From contig JAVXUO010002440.1 of assembly GCA_033065855.1 (NCBI GenBank), forward strand, positions 170,001 through 234,000: a stretch of DNA of 64,000 bases, read 5' to 3'. Origin of the DNA: Escallonia rubra. Taxonomy: Eukaryota; Streptophyta; Magnoliopsida; Escalloniales; Escalloniaceae. The notes under the pieces are model-generated. The model was not told where the DNA came from. It saw only the letters and a list, made by a program, of their open reading frames with translations, and searched no databases. A program made the translations under genes and the position numbers. Positions 1 through 10,459 of this stretch are shown here, one piece after another (the stretch's first letter is position 1; every line of letters starts with the position of its first letter).

Positions 1-93
1 AGCAATATAGAGCTGAGCACAATGGAGTCTTTATATAGACATGAAAAGACTATCCTTCAAGAAATAGAATAGAGAGTCTTACATGCCTTAGGA

Positions 94-763
94 CAGGGCG
101 GATCCAGAAAATCTAATAGCGGAGGCCCAAAAAGTCATAAAAGAAAAAAAAAATAATGGTTAACATAAAAGAATTTTTGAAGGGTCAAGATTACATAAAA
201 CATGACAAATCAAAAAAAATTTATAATTAGCATCACTATTTAATACGTTAAACGCAAAATAAATTGCTCAATTTGACTACTCTTCATACAGTTTTACTAT
301 TTATGGTAATTTATTTAACTTGGTAAGAATAGTCAACGATAAATTACTAATCTTGCTTAGAAGAATTTCAGTCACTTAATGTATAATTGTATTCCTAATG
401 TTATTATCAATTGTATGAGTACAATAGTAACATATAAGTCAATATATCATAAGAATTTAAAATAAAAAAAAAAGAACTAATCTTCATCTACTCATAATTT
501 TCTTGTAATCTGAAGTTTTAGAATTTCGAATTTGGAAGAATGAAGATGGAACAAGGGAATGAGAAAGACAAATATATGATGGCCGGTGGCACAAAGAGTA
601 AAAAACACAATAAAATAAAGTCCTAATTAGTTAATGTTACAATATAATGGCATGTAAATAATTATTTAAAAATGTTTATTCATTATCTAAAAAATTAAAA
701 GAAATTTTCCCAAAAGCTAGGGGGTGTCGTGGCCCCCACCAGTCATTTGGGTAGTCCGCCCCG
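94..763. mobile_element. Non-autonomous hAT element, copy 1 of 3
   Basis: 670 bp bounded by an 8-bp target-site duplication ccttagga (86-93 and 764-771), the hAT signature. The ends cagggcggat and the reverse complement cggggcggac form short TIRs. The interior is AT-rich with no coding capacity. The same element is at 43807-44470 in the same context, and a copy lacking its right end lies in PLR intron 3 (40228-40665). Confidence 0.8.
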
Positions 764-2137
764 CCTTAGGAGAGCTATAGAATATTCTAGACCTAGGACT
801 ATACGGAATAGGCAATTTACATATACCGCAAGAAAAATGACTTTTAGCAACGAAAGTTCGTAAACCGTTGGAAAAGAGTTTTAGCGACGGACAACCCGTC
901 GCTAAATCTCCATTGCCTACAACCCCGTCTCTAAAAGTTTTGTGACGGATTTCTACAATCCGTCGCCTAAAGCCCACCTTCAATGACGGGCAAATTAACA
1001 CAATTGCCGACGGAGTTTTCGTCGCTAATTCTATATTTCGTATTTTAATTTTTTCTGTAATAATTTATTTCGTAAAATATTTAACGACAAATATCCGTCG
1101 CTAAAAGTTTATCCTTTAAAACTTTAGCGACAAAAATTCCGTTGCAAAAACTCGTTCCCTTAAAATAGTTAGACTTTTAGCAACGGAATAAAATCCGTCG
1201 CTAAAAGTCAAACTATTTTTTAATTTTTTTTTAATACCTAAACCTGTAATTACAATCCAACAATAAAATGTATACAAAATTCAAGAGGGCATGAGAGCGG
1301 GGTACATTAATAGAGTAGGGGAAAGGAGTACAAGTTGTGCGCCAGGGGGGGTGGTGAGGGGTGGGGGGGAGCGGGATACAAAGTGCTAGCTAAAGAGGGG
1401 AAGGGCTGATCAGAGTTTGGCGAGTCCCGGGGCATGTCTAGTAGCAGTGCCCTGCATGTAAAGACAAAAACGCATTAATCTTGATAACAATCGTATAATG
1501 TTCACTACTTAAACGTATATAGTGGTTGTACCTAATTATGTGTCGTGATCCTCCTATAAACCTCCGCAGCAATGCGACAGACCTCGTCCTCATGTAACGA
1601 CGAGTGCTCCACGGTCGGTGTATGCGTCTGTGGAGATGCAGTGGGGGCTGGGAACGCTTCTATCACGGCACGTGCAGTCATACCGGGGAGGTCGCGTACG
1701 TGGCCTAATTAAAACTGATTAACCCTAATTTACTGTTAATTTAAACTCTGATTAGCCCTAATTAAAACTGATTAACCCTAATGAACCCTAATTTTACTGT
1801 TAATTTAAGTCCTAATCACCACTGATTACCCTAATTAAACCCTGATTGTCCTCATAAATCGTAGACAAACCCTAAATAAACTCAATTAGGGTAATTAACT
1901 GTAATATGTTCTAATTAGGCTCAACTAGCCCTAATTAATCCTTGAATAACACTAATTGAGTTTAATTAAATGCAATTAACTGTAATTAACCCTAAATAGC
2001 TCGAATTGCCCCTAATTAACACACCTCGGCATTTTCACCTTAATTAGCTATATATTATCTATTTAGGTTCGATACAAAATCATTTGGTTATAGTGAACTT
2101 GAGCAGAGAAAATCATCATTCTTAAATCCTTTAATAT

Positions 2138-2502
2138 TTAACAATCCACCAAATCGGGATTCCCAAGTAAACCCGATTTTTTTGGTTGGTAAGTAATGGA
2201 CTCAAAAATTTCCCTTAGCTTATCATGTTGAACCATCTTGTCTGAGATCTTATCTTCTGGAACTTCAGATAACACTTTTGGCTCGCAACTCTCTATGACT
2301 ACAGAAGAGAAGACTTTCTGAGACAAAAGATCTTTCTTAGCCTGTCGTAGACATTCCCTGCCCTCCATTGTTCCTGAGGTAATTAGACGATAAATACACA
2401 TAGTTTTCTTTAGACTAATCTCGTATGCCCGACATATGGCTTGCCTTTCAACTGATGGATTGCAACCAATATCAAGCAACAAAAATCTCAACGCCCCAAC
2501 CA
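2138..2502 (-). pseudogene. Captured SNF2 (CLASSY-like) C-terminus, left arm
   Basis: On the minus strand this reads as the end of a SNF2 helicase. It starts in the VGA segment, passes motif VI (NPSVERQAICRAYEISLKK; the G-Q of the usual RxGQKK is lost here) and continues through a C-terminal tail SEVPEDKISDKMVQHDKLREIF to a stop. The tail resembles CLASSY3/4-type proteins as I remember them, so the SNF2 call is firm and the CLASSY call is likely. Only the last 120 or so residues are present, without a start, so this is a transduplicated fragment and not a gene. Confidence 0.75.
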
Positions 2503-2603
2503 AATTTATGCCCCACATAGCTTGCCTTTCAAACCTCATTTAGCTCGAATTAGCCCTCATTGGCATTAACCTTATTTAGCTCGAATTAGCCTTAATCGGC
2601 CCT

Positions 2604-2971
2604 GGTTGGGGCGTCAAGAGTTGTTTTGATTGATATTGGTTGGAACCCATCAGTTGAAAGGCAAGCCATATGTCGGGCATACAGGATTGGTCAGAAGAAA
2701 ACTGTGTATATATACCATCTAATTACCTCAGGAGCAATGGAGGGTAGGAAATGTCTGCGACAGGCTGAGAAAGACCTTTAATTTGTCTCAGAAAGTCTTC
2801 TCTTCTGCAGACATGGAGAGTTACGAGCCAAAAGTGTTATCTGAAGTCTCGGAAGATAAGATCTTAGACGAGATGGTTCAACATGACGCGCTAAAGGAAA
2901 TTTTTGAGTCCATAACTTACCAACCAAAAGCACCGGGTTTACTTGAGAATCTCGATTTGGGGGATCGTTAG
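2604..2971 (+). pseudogene. Captured SNF2 (CLASSY-like) C-terminus, right arm
   Basis: Inverted partner of the left-arm fragment and the better preserved of the two around motif VI: NPSVERQAICRAYRIGQKK, followed by YIYHLITSGAMEGRK. A small insertion near 2777-2783 breaks the frame relative to the left arm. The frame then resumes with SQKVFSSADMESYEPKV and ends at the stop 2969-2971. The flanking sequence to about 3065 is also shared with the left arm, so the capture included 3' untranslated sequence. Motif VI is the arginine-finger helicase motif of SNF2 ATPases. Confidence 0.78.
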
Positions 2972-3095
2972 ATATTGAAGGAGTTAAGAATGATGATTTA
3001 ATTTCTCTGCTCAAGTTCACTATAACGAAATGATTTTGTACCAAACCTAAATAGATCATAGCTAATTAAGGTGAAAATGCCGAGTTAATGTGTTA

Positions 3096-4270
3096 ATTAG
3101 GGGCAATTAGGGCAATTCGAGCTATTTAGGGTTGATTATAGTTCATTGCCTTTAATTAGACTCAATTAGTGTTATTCAGGGATTAACTCGAGCTACTTAA
3201 GGCTAGTTGAGCCTAATTAAAATATATTACAGTTAATTACCCTAATTGGGTTTATTTAGGGTTTGTCTACGATTTATCAGGACAATTAGAGTTTAATTAG
3301 GTTAATCAGCGGTGATTAGGGCTGATTAGAGATTGAATTAACAGTAAATTAGGGTTCATTAGGGTTAATCAGTTTTAATTAGGGCTAATAAGGCTAACTC
3401 AAGCTAAATAGGGTTAATGCTAATTAGGGCTATTTCGACCTAAATAGGGTTAATTGGGTTTAAATAGACTTAACTATTGTTAATTAGGATTGAGTCCCTT
3501 TAGAATTCGTTGAGTTCATTCGAAGAGTTGATATTGTCTCACCTGTGATTGAGTCCAGGGTTTAAGTATATAGTTAGGGACTAGATTGTTAATTAGGAAT
3601 ATATTAATAGGGTTTAATTAGAGTTTAGTTAGGTTAATTAGGGTTACTTAAGAATGTGTTAGGGGTTAATCGGGATTAATTGAGGATTAATCGGGGCTAA
3701 TTAGGGTTAATCGGGGTTAATTATGTTTACTTAGGGTTAATCAAGGATACCTAGGAATGTGTTAGGGGTTAATCGGGGTTTATTGGTTCAATTAGGGTAA
3801 ATCGGGATTAATTAGGCTAATTGGTTCAATTAGGTTGAATCAGGGTTAATTACAATTAATTGGTTCAGTTATGGTTAATCGGGTTTAATTGGGATTAATT
3901 TGTTCAATTAGCTAGGGTTACTCATGGTTAATTATTGTTAAGTGGCTAGATTAGGGATAATTAAGGTTTGATTAGGGTTAATTTGGTTCAATTAGGGTTA
4001 ATTGAGAACAAATTAGGGATAATTAGGGTTTAATTGTTACAATTACATTACAACAAATTAAATACAATTACATTACAAAAAATTAAATTCAATTACATTA
4101 TAACAAATCAAGTGCAATTACATTACAACAGATTAAATACAATTACATTACAACAATAGATTCAATACGATAAATAATTTCTAGCATATTACAACAGATT
4201 CAATACGATAAATAATTTCTAGCATATTATAATTTCTAACATTATAACAGATCCAATACGATAAATAATT
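3096..4270. repeat. Degenerate short-unit arrays inside the CACTA
   Basis: 3096-4030 is built of loosely repeated units like ttagggttaat, ggttaattaggg and cggggttaatt. 4030-4270 consists of units like caattacattacaacaaatt and tacgataaataatttctag. The inner part of the first array belongs to the right arm of the inverted repeat. The units recall the plant telomere word TTTAGGG but are too irregular to be telomeric. Confidence 0.7.
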
Positions 4271-5474
4271 TCTAACTCGAAAAAAAAAGTGAGTTCGGGC
4301 AGTGGTGGTGCAAGGCGGACGACGACAGTGGCACACGGAAGGCAACAACAGTAGAGCGCGGAAGGCAGCGGCAGTGGCGCGCGAAACGCGACGGAGGGTG
4401 GTGGTGCGACGGGGTGGGGGTGGAATTATGGCGATGATGGTGTGACTGTGAGGTGGCTGTGGAGTGGTGGCACGATTATGGGGTAGCTGCGGGGCGCCGA
4501 GGTGGCTATAGGGGCGGCAGATGTGAGGGGAGAGGGAAGGGCGGTGTGGTGGCGGGGGCCTATCGCTGGCGGGGGGGTGGGGAGGGAATGAGGCTGGGAT
4601 GTACGGTGGATGGGGCAGTGGAAGAGGTAGAGGGGACGGTGTAGGAAGAGAGAGAGAGGGAGAGAGGAAAAGTGTGGCGGGGAGAAAAGAAAAGAGAAAA
4701 TAGTAGGGTTGCGTGACTTTTTGCGATGGATCTTTGCCGTTGCTAAAGGTCTGTCACTAAAAGGAATCTTTTAATCCATTTTTAGCGACGGACTTTTAGC
4801 GACGGAAACAACCGTCGCTACAATCCTTCAAAACTCTATAAAATACTACTTTCAGCGACGGACACATATTCGTCACTAAATGTTTGTCATTGATTATTTT
4901 TCAAAATTATTTTCTCCTAAGCCAAAAATCCGATTGAAAATAAAAAAATTAGAAAAAAAATATTTAACGACATAAATTCTGTCGGTTTTTACCCGTAGCG
5001 ACGGGTATTTTCGTCTCGAAAGGTGACTTTTGGCGATGGAATTGACTCCGTCGCTAAAGACTTATTTTCTTGTAGTGATACTACTGTATATTATCTAACA
5101 GTTCTAGCCATCAAGAGAAAAGTTAAATGGCATTCAAACCTCCTATCGTTTGAGTGTTTTCGCATTTAAGACCCGAAAGTTTCATATATCAAGCACCTGA
5201 TCTTTTTTATATTGACGCATTCAAATACAAAATGATCATATTTTTAGAATTAGAAGAGTTGACCTTACCCACACAAATATGAGTGATGAGGGAAAATATG
5301 AGTAATAAGGTGAAAAAAGAAATGATGGGATTAGATTGGCTTATAAAAAGAGAGGACCAGAAGAGGAAAGGGAGGAGATCAACTCGCGAAAGAAAAATGG
5401 GGAAAACAGCAAAGAGGAAAGAGAAGAAAATATGAAAGAGGAAAGAAAGAGGGACAATAAGAAATATATCTTCT

Positions 5475-5573
5475 TGATATGGAACTCTAAAGGTGAATCC
5501 TACCATTCGAAATGGAACTCTAAAGGTGAATCCTACCATTCGAAATGGAACTCTAAAGGTGAATCCTACCATT
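5475..5573. repeat. Three tandem copies of a 33-bp unit
   Basis: Units start with ggaactctaaaggtgaatcc and end with taccattcgaaat. Three are present here. The duplicated locus near 44920-44955 has a single unit, so the expansion happened after the duplication, or contraction happened in the other copy. Confidence 0.85.
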
Positions 5574-5684
5574 TTTTTCTCTTTTTTAATATGTCTCGTG
5601 CATGTTTAGTTATATTTCATGATTTATTAAGTCATTTATGGACCTCATAAATAAAATTCCATGAATGTCTTAAGAAAAAAATAA

Positions 5685-6470
5685 GGGCCCGTACATTTAC
5701 GTAATTCATTTTCAGTTTTCATATTCAGTTTTCGTTTTCATAATTTTCGTATTCAGACAGAAAATTCATTCTTGTACTTTTATTATTTTCACAATTCATT
5801 TTAGCTACTTTTTCTGTCGGATTTATGAACTTATATCATTTTCATTTTCACTTTTGTACTGGTATCCTTATATTATTTATAATATACACTACATGACCCA
5901 CACCCTCCCCCGCATCGACGCGTGGCTGGCTTTTCACTCAACCTGCCCAGTCTGCCGAGCAAACATGTCGCCTGAGATGGTGAGTCCAAAGATTGTCGTG
6001 GAAATTGATTGCCGTGGATGGCGAGTCCATCGACACGTGGCTGGCTTTCCATCCTGACTGTCGAGCCAACCTGGCTTTTCAAGATCAACTTTCGATTGCC
6101 GTGGAAATTGATCCATCGACGCAACCCCGGCTGCCTGAGATGCTGAGTCCAAAGCAAAATCGAAAGATTATAACGAAGAAGAGAGAGGGAGGGAGCATAA
6201 ATCTTTTGAGGTGGTGCTATGGTGGTTCAGTGGCGGCTCTGGTCTTTTGAGGTCATCGTGGTGTTAGGGGAGAGAGAGAGAGGGAGTGAGCAAAAATCTG
6301 ACACAGAAGAAAATTTCTGACATTGAGTTCACCTTTTTCGGATTTTTGCTACTGTTTCGAAAAAGTACCCAAAACGAATACGAAAAAAGATAAAAATACG
6401 CAAAAAAAAAAGGCATATTTTTCATCATCATTACAAAAACGAAAACAACATTTTGTCAACGTACAGCCCC
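5685..6470. mobile_element. Harbinger-like element with captured RING-H2 piece
   Basis: 786 bp flanked by taa (5682-5684, 6471-6473), as in PIF/Harbinger elements. The ends are gggcccgtacatttac and the reverse complement ggggctgtacgttgac. The second copy of the duplication near 45075-45085 is the empty site. The subterminal zones are rich in tttcattttcag-like sequence and the interior holds RING-H2 fragments. No transposase is visible. A smaller relative with a similar end is at 35399-35680. Confidence 0.72.
5896..6160 (+). pseudogene. Captured RING-H2 (ATL-type) fragments, repeated
   Basis: Near 5915-5966 the plus strand reads IDAWLAFHSTCPVCR, the second half of a RING-H2 finger (IDxWL..H..CPxCR), the zinc- and E2-binding part of ATL-type ubiquitin ligases. 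A second, shortened version near 6029-6073 reads SIDTWLAFHPDCRANL and has lost the CPxC step. The neighbouring phrase gagatg.tgagtccaaag occurs near 5975 and 6140, so a unit was duplicated. There are no first-half zinc ligands, no signal anchor and no full frame. This is a transduplicated fragment. Confidence 0.7.
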
Positions 6471-6975
6471 TAAGTGTTTCAAAAAAATGAACCCCTTTTA
6501 ATCTAGAGCTTTGGCCTGTTTTAAAATTAGAACAGGCTCAAAATTTGGCGTTTATATTCACTGCCCAATGACGCCAATCCCACTTCACCACCGTTTATTA
6601 AAAATTCAAGCAAATATGCACCATCGAGTTTTCAGGGGGCAGTAGTCATGTGTTCCTGCAAGGTGTTGTGGGCGACTCCGGTAACGACGTATCTCTTACC
6701 AATGTTGGGGGGTCCTTTGTGTTATATAAGGGATTAAAAACCCTAAGGTCTTTGATTAGTTAGACTCGTAGTTGGGACGAATCGTGTTTCTAGAGCTTTG
6801 ATAGTCGCTAGTGAATGATTAACTCGTAGGGCTATCTATGACTATTATTCAGTTCAGTGACAGTGTTTGTCTCGGGCCAGTGGTGGGATGAGTAGTCTTT
6901 CTAGTGATATGGGATTGGTCAATGGCACTGTGGCTAGTGAGTGGTCCCTTGATTACGAAATGCAACTACAACTAT

Positions 6976-7229
6976 ATTGTTTTGGAAAAAAATTGGCTGC
7001 TACCCCGATTGAAAGAATCTTTCTCCTACCTCTTATATAACGACAATCAACTGTCTCTAAATATTTCTAGTGGCTTTTATTTAGTGACGCTAAAAAAGTG
7101 CTGCTAATAATTGTTACTGAAAGTGTTAGAAGAAATGTCGTTTGAAACATCTAGCGACAATTAATTGTCACTATACATGGGGTTGAAGGAAGATTCCTAC
7201 AACCCGAGTAGGAGCCAAAGTTTGTTCTA
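6976..7229. mobile_element. Small foldback element
   Basis: About 250 bp absent from the duplicated locus near 47840. Its ends form an imperfect inverted repeat: ttggctgctaccccgattg on the left against ttggctcctactcgggttg on the reverse strand at the right. The superfamily is unclear because no convincing target-site duplication longer than 3 bp is visible. Confidence 0.6.
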
Positions 7230-7744
7230 TTGCTTTTATATCTTTTACGGCATTAAAATTTCAATTGATTTAATTGGTCGACTTAAATAGCCCTTAGAAA
7301 AGATCACGTGTTTGGCACATGTTCACTTTCATCCATAAAATTTCAAGAGTGGGCTAATTTTGGGTTTGAACGGTGTTATCAGACTCACTCCCAGCTCGAC
7401 AGCTCGACGGATTGACGGATTGACCGAATAAACCCATGACCCAATACTCAAGCTAGGCTAGTCCTTGAGATCGATGGGACACTTAGTTTGCCTGTGAAGA
7501 CCTACATGACCTAAATGGGTTTCAAGAACCGATTTGCTTCAAAAAATTATGATTATCGTGTCACAAGTTTTCAACGCTGGTATGTTGCACGAGACAAAAA
7601 TGCCATTGACCGTTGGACCACCAATGTGGATATGCAACATATATAGATGCTAATATGTAAAATCATAAAAAGCTTCTCAACCTAATCGCTCAAATATTTT
7701 TTACACTTTTCCTTTGGTTTTCGGTAAAAATTAACAAGATAGTT

Positions 7745-8943
7745 TTGTTTTTTTTTTGGGTGAAAGTCATCTTTATTGCCAATCCACGGTTTACATTTCT
7801 AATTCTATCTCATCTCACTTAATTCTCTATAATCATTCTAAGATATCTCATCTCTTCTACCACTATGGTCTAAGATATCAAAATCCTTTCATTTATTTCC
7901 CAATAAGAGCAAAGTCTTCTGTTGATGCTGTGTCCTTTTACCTGCTTCCAGCTGCGGATGCACCATTGCAATCACTGTTTGATTAACATGAGCAGCTCAT
8001 CACTAGAGTTCTGTTGTTGCTCAAATATCCTCATATTTCTCTCAAACCAGATCATGTACACAGTCACTGCCAATCCCAGCTTCCTTATCCTTGCTTGAAA
8101 GCTTTTTCCTCTGAATTCCTTGGAAGCATAGTCAAGGAAATGCTTCAAAGAATCCCTTTGAGTCTGTACCATCATTTTCCTCAGCACCTCTGTCCATACT
8201 CTTCTGGTGTAAGTACATTTCCAAAAGAGATGATCTTCATCTTCCCTATGATTATCACAGAGGGGGCATTTCTCATCCATGTTATTGTTCCATTTCACCA
8301 ATTTATCTTTGGTCTTCAGTCCTCCTTTGCATAACATCCACAGTATCACTGCACACTTAGGAATATTGCCTTGGAACCAAACTATTTTCCACCATGGTAC
8401 CACTTCCCCTTTGGTTCTTAAGGACTGCCATGCTGAGTTAACTGAAAATATGGCTTTTTTATTCATCTTCCAAAGTATTTTGTCTTCTTTATCTAGTTGG
8501 GGTTGACTAATGCTGCTCATATCTTCATGCCACCCTCTAAGAGCTTGGGACCTTGCTTGATGTAATTTCCAGTGATCATTTTCTATTATATCACTCATTT
8601 TGCTCTCCTTGCTTAGGCCAGAGTCATATATGATTCTATTATCAAACTTTGCAGCTAGGCTACCTTGATAATGTAGGTATGGCACCATTTCACCCGCAAT
8701 GAGTCCTTTTTATGAGCTAAGTCCCATATATGCTTATATATAGCTGCTCTGTTCCATTCGGCAAGTCTTTTTATCCCCAACCCTCCTTCTTGCTTAGGTA
8801 GACACATTTCCTTCCAAGCCACTTTGGCTTTAGTGCATTTTGTGTCTTTTCCATGCCAGATAAATGCCCTAATTTTAGCTTCTATTTGCTTGATGATTTT
8901 CTGAGGAAGAATGAATATAGAGCACCAATACACTTGCATGCTC
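7745..8943 (-). mobile_element. 5'-truncated LINE, reverse transcriptase C-terminal part
   Basis: Minus strand. 8655-8943 encodes the end of a plant LINE reverse transcriptase, including FIWHGKDTKCTKAKVAW and LPKQEGGLGIKRLAEWNRA. 7972-8688 encodes the following zf-RVT region, with CPLCDNHREDEDHLFWKC as its zinc-binding-like motif. The frame changes once near 8655-8688. A poly-T run at 7747-7757 marks the 3' tail. A target duplication of about 14 bp, ttaacaagatagtt (7731-7744) against ttaacgagatagtt (8944-8957), brackets the copy. The duplicated locus near 48260 lacks it. Confidence 0.88.
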
Positions 8944-8971
8944 ATTAACGAGATAGTTGTTCTTACAGAGA

Positions 8972-8972
8972 T

Positions 8973-9020
<48 letters not shown>
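8972..9020. repeat. (TA)n microsatellite
   Basis: About 49 bp of pure TA directly abutting the terminal inverted repeat of the next element. The duplicated locus has only a short tatat here. Confidence 0.95.
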
Positions 9021-9022
<2 letters not shown>

Positions 9023-9813
9023 NAAAGCGAATATGAGGCTAGCCTCACGCAAGTTGCGTGAGATTAGCGACAAAAACTACGTAGTTTTATTAAAAAATGA
9101 GGTCAAATGTCAGTCATTTTTTTTCTCTCCCTTCCCCCCACCCCACCTTTTCTCCTCCCCGTCTCTCTGTCGCAAGCTCTATCGGCGCCGCCCAACCTTC
9201 CCCCCAACCTTTCTTCACTGGCCACCATCACCAATCCCGGCTACCGTCACCAATCCCGGCCACCATCCCGCGCACCTAGTGATGAAAGAAGCTGTGACAG
9301 GCCTTTTATTGTTTCAGAGCTCATCTCAAAAGCTCATGTTGTGAATAATAATGTTAAGTAATTATCACATGCACATAATGATGCTTGTTCTAGACTGGCA
9401 TCTGTAGTAACCACCTCTGATTGCTCAGAGAAGGTCGGTTCTGTAAAGTTGGTCAATGGTGAAAGTAGAATCGGACATGGCAAAAGAGATGTAGATTTCT
9501 CAGGCTATGGAGTCTTGGCTTGTTGTAAATTAGAAGATGGAAACAAGAATCAACCAAAAATTCAGCCACCAAAAATTGGATTTCTCAGGCTATGGAGTTT
9601 TGGTGGACGGGATTGGTGATGGTGGCCGGTGAAGAAAGGTTGGGGCGGCGCCGGAAGGGCCTGCGACAGAGAGACGGGGAGGAGAAAAGGTGGGGTAGGG
9701 AGGAGAGAGAAAAAAATGACCGAGATCTGACCTCATTTTTTAATGAAATTACATAGTTTTTGCCACTAACCTCACGCAACTTGCGTGAGGCTAGCCTTAT
9801 ATTCGCTTTTCCC
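9021..9813. mobile_element. TIR element embedded in a TA microsatellite
   Basis: About 793 bp with long TIRs (ggnaaagcgaatatgaggct against gggaaaagcgaatataaggc), flanked on both sides by TA repeats (8972-9020, 9814-9830). Each TIR contains its own perfect hairpin, cctcacgcaa/ttgcgtgagg. Next to the TIRs lie matching GC-rich blocks (9130-9260 and 9600-9700) in inverted orientation. One base at 9023 is an N. Placement inside TA repeats recalls the rice micron family, but no transposase is present to assign the superfamily. Confidence 0.78.
9362..9580 (+). pseudogene. Possible captured exon, origin unknown
   Basis: In the centre of the TA-embedded element one plus-strand frame stays open for about 70 residues, with codon use unlike the flanks. 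It includes LASVVTTSDCSEKVGSVKLV and SRIGHGKRDVDFSGYGVLAC. I do not recognise the source. The preceding part (9280-9361) continues the same kind of sequence (SELISKAHVVNNNVK) before a stop. It looks like transduplicated host coding sequence, but chance cannot be excluded. Confidence 0.35.
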
Positions 9814-9864
9814 ATATATATATATATATAATCGAACTTTATGATTTTAAGAACTCAATTGCAT

Positions 9865-10414
9865 TACAGTTTTATCTAATCGAACTTTATGATTTTAAGA
9901 ACTCAATTGCACTGATTTGGGTATTGTGAGATGTGGTGGGGGAGAGAGCACGGGTAGTCATCGATTTCCACATGGTGGCAGTGGTTTGAGGTGGGGATGG
10001 TGGGTGGCCTTCATAGTTGTTTATGATAGTCACCGGCCATGGAGACTGGCTGGCGATGGTTGCCGATAATCTGGTAAGGTGATGGCTGGTGGTTTTGTGA
10101 TGTGGCAGGGGAAGAGAACACCGGCAGTCTTCGGCCCCTGTATGGTGGGAGTGGTTTTTGATGGCGGGGGTGTTGGGTGGTCCGTAGTTGTGATTTTTTA
10201 GGGTCGCCGACGATGGAGGCTGGGATCGAGCGAGGTAAAGTGGGGGCGGCAATGGTGACTTATGTATGATGGCGGCAGAGAGAAGTGAGAGAGAGAGGGA
10301 CAAAGAAACAAGGAAAAGTAAAAGAAATTGAGGTTTTTTTTTATATCAAAACTACGTCGTTTTGAAACCTAGCCTTAGGCAAGTTGTCTAAGGCTAGCAT
10401 TACATTCGCTTTTC

Positions 10415-10416
<2 letters not shown>
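9865..10416. mobile_element. Related TA-embedded element, left end missing
   Basis: The right end at about 10365-10416 has the same terminus (attcgcttttccc) and a comparable local hairpin, gccttaggcaagttgtctaaggc. It is followed by TA repeats (10417-10456). No matching left end is seen. The left border instead shows a direct repeat of about 35 bp, aatcgaactttatgatttta at 9829 and again at 9875. The interior is GC-rich, minus-strand biased and unidentified. Confidence 0.6.

Positions 10417-10456
<40 letters not shown>

Positions 10457-10459
<3 letters not shown>

Larger units (their letters stand above)
1735..3395. repeat. Long inverted repeat, arms about 0.78 kb
   Basis: Left arm about 1735-2502, right arm about 2604-3395, spacer about 100 bp. 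Matching landmarks are caacgccccaacc near 2490 with gttggggcgt near 2605, ggcattttcacc near 2030 with ggtgaaaatgcc near 3070, and tagacaaaccctaaat near 1862 with atttagggtttgtcta near 3255. By eye the arms match at roughly 85-90%. The inner half of each arm is a SNF2 gene fragment and the outer half consists of TTAATTAGGG-type units. The spacer has its own direct repeat (agctcgaattagcc, twice). A transcript would form a long imperfect hairpin. Confidence 0.88.
824..5077 (-). mobile_element. CACTA (En/Spm) element with captured host gene
   Basis: 4254 bp. The right end is the reverse complement of CACTACAAGAAAATAAG. The left end TACCGCAAGAAAAATG is a decayed form of the same terminus. A 3-bp duplication ata flanks it (821-823, 5078-5080), and the related locus near 44535-44545 lacks the insertion. 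Both subterminal zones carry many copies of TTTAGCGACGG or its complement, as CACTA elements do. The interior holds a large inverted repeat with a SNF2 C-terminus, arrays of TTAGGGTTAAT-like units, and a GC-rich zone (4300-4650). A minus-strand stretch near 1500-1700 that reads through as protein may be a leftover TNP-type exon, but I could not identify it. No complete transposase is present. Confidence 0.85.
1..5100 (-). mobile_element. Copia-like LTR (left copy), cut by window edge
   Basis: Fossil LTR read on the minus strand. It begins near 5100 with TGTTAGATAATATA, a typical Copia LTR start, and runs off the left edge. Position 1 matches 42160 in a second copy, where a primer-binding site follows the LTR. 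A TATA-like TATATAAAGACTCC lies near 30-45 on the minus strand. The LTR proper is only about 0.2 kb. A hAT (94-763) and a CACTA (824-5077) are inserted into it. The hAT is shared with the second copy and the CACTA is not, so the LTR is older than both. It is not intact. Confidence 0.6.
5081..7730. repeat. Segmental duplication, left copy
   Basis: After removal of later insertions this stretch aligns in the same orientation with 44531-48270. Matching blocks are 5081-5684 with 44531-45080, 6471-6865 with 45080-45408, 6868-6975 with 47712-47840, and 7230-7730 with 47840-48270. A run of 3' flank, 10457-10767, matches 48287-48602. The left copy has about 120 bp near 7335-7455 that the right copy lacks. 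Confidence 0.85.

Noticed and set aside
3096-4030. Interstitial telomere array
   Set aside because: Units are TTAGGGTTAAT-like and irregular, not TTTAGGG repeats, and lie inside a transposon.
5185-5700. Overlapping frames on both strands near the 33-bp repeats
   Set aside because: Charged low-complexity translation in an AT-rich duplicated segment; frame not conserved in the other copy.
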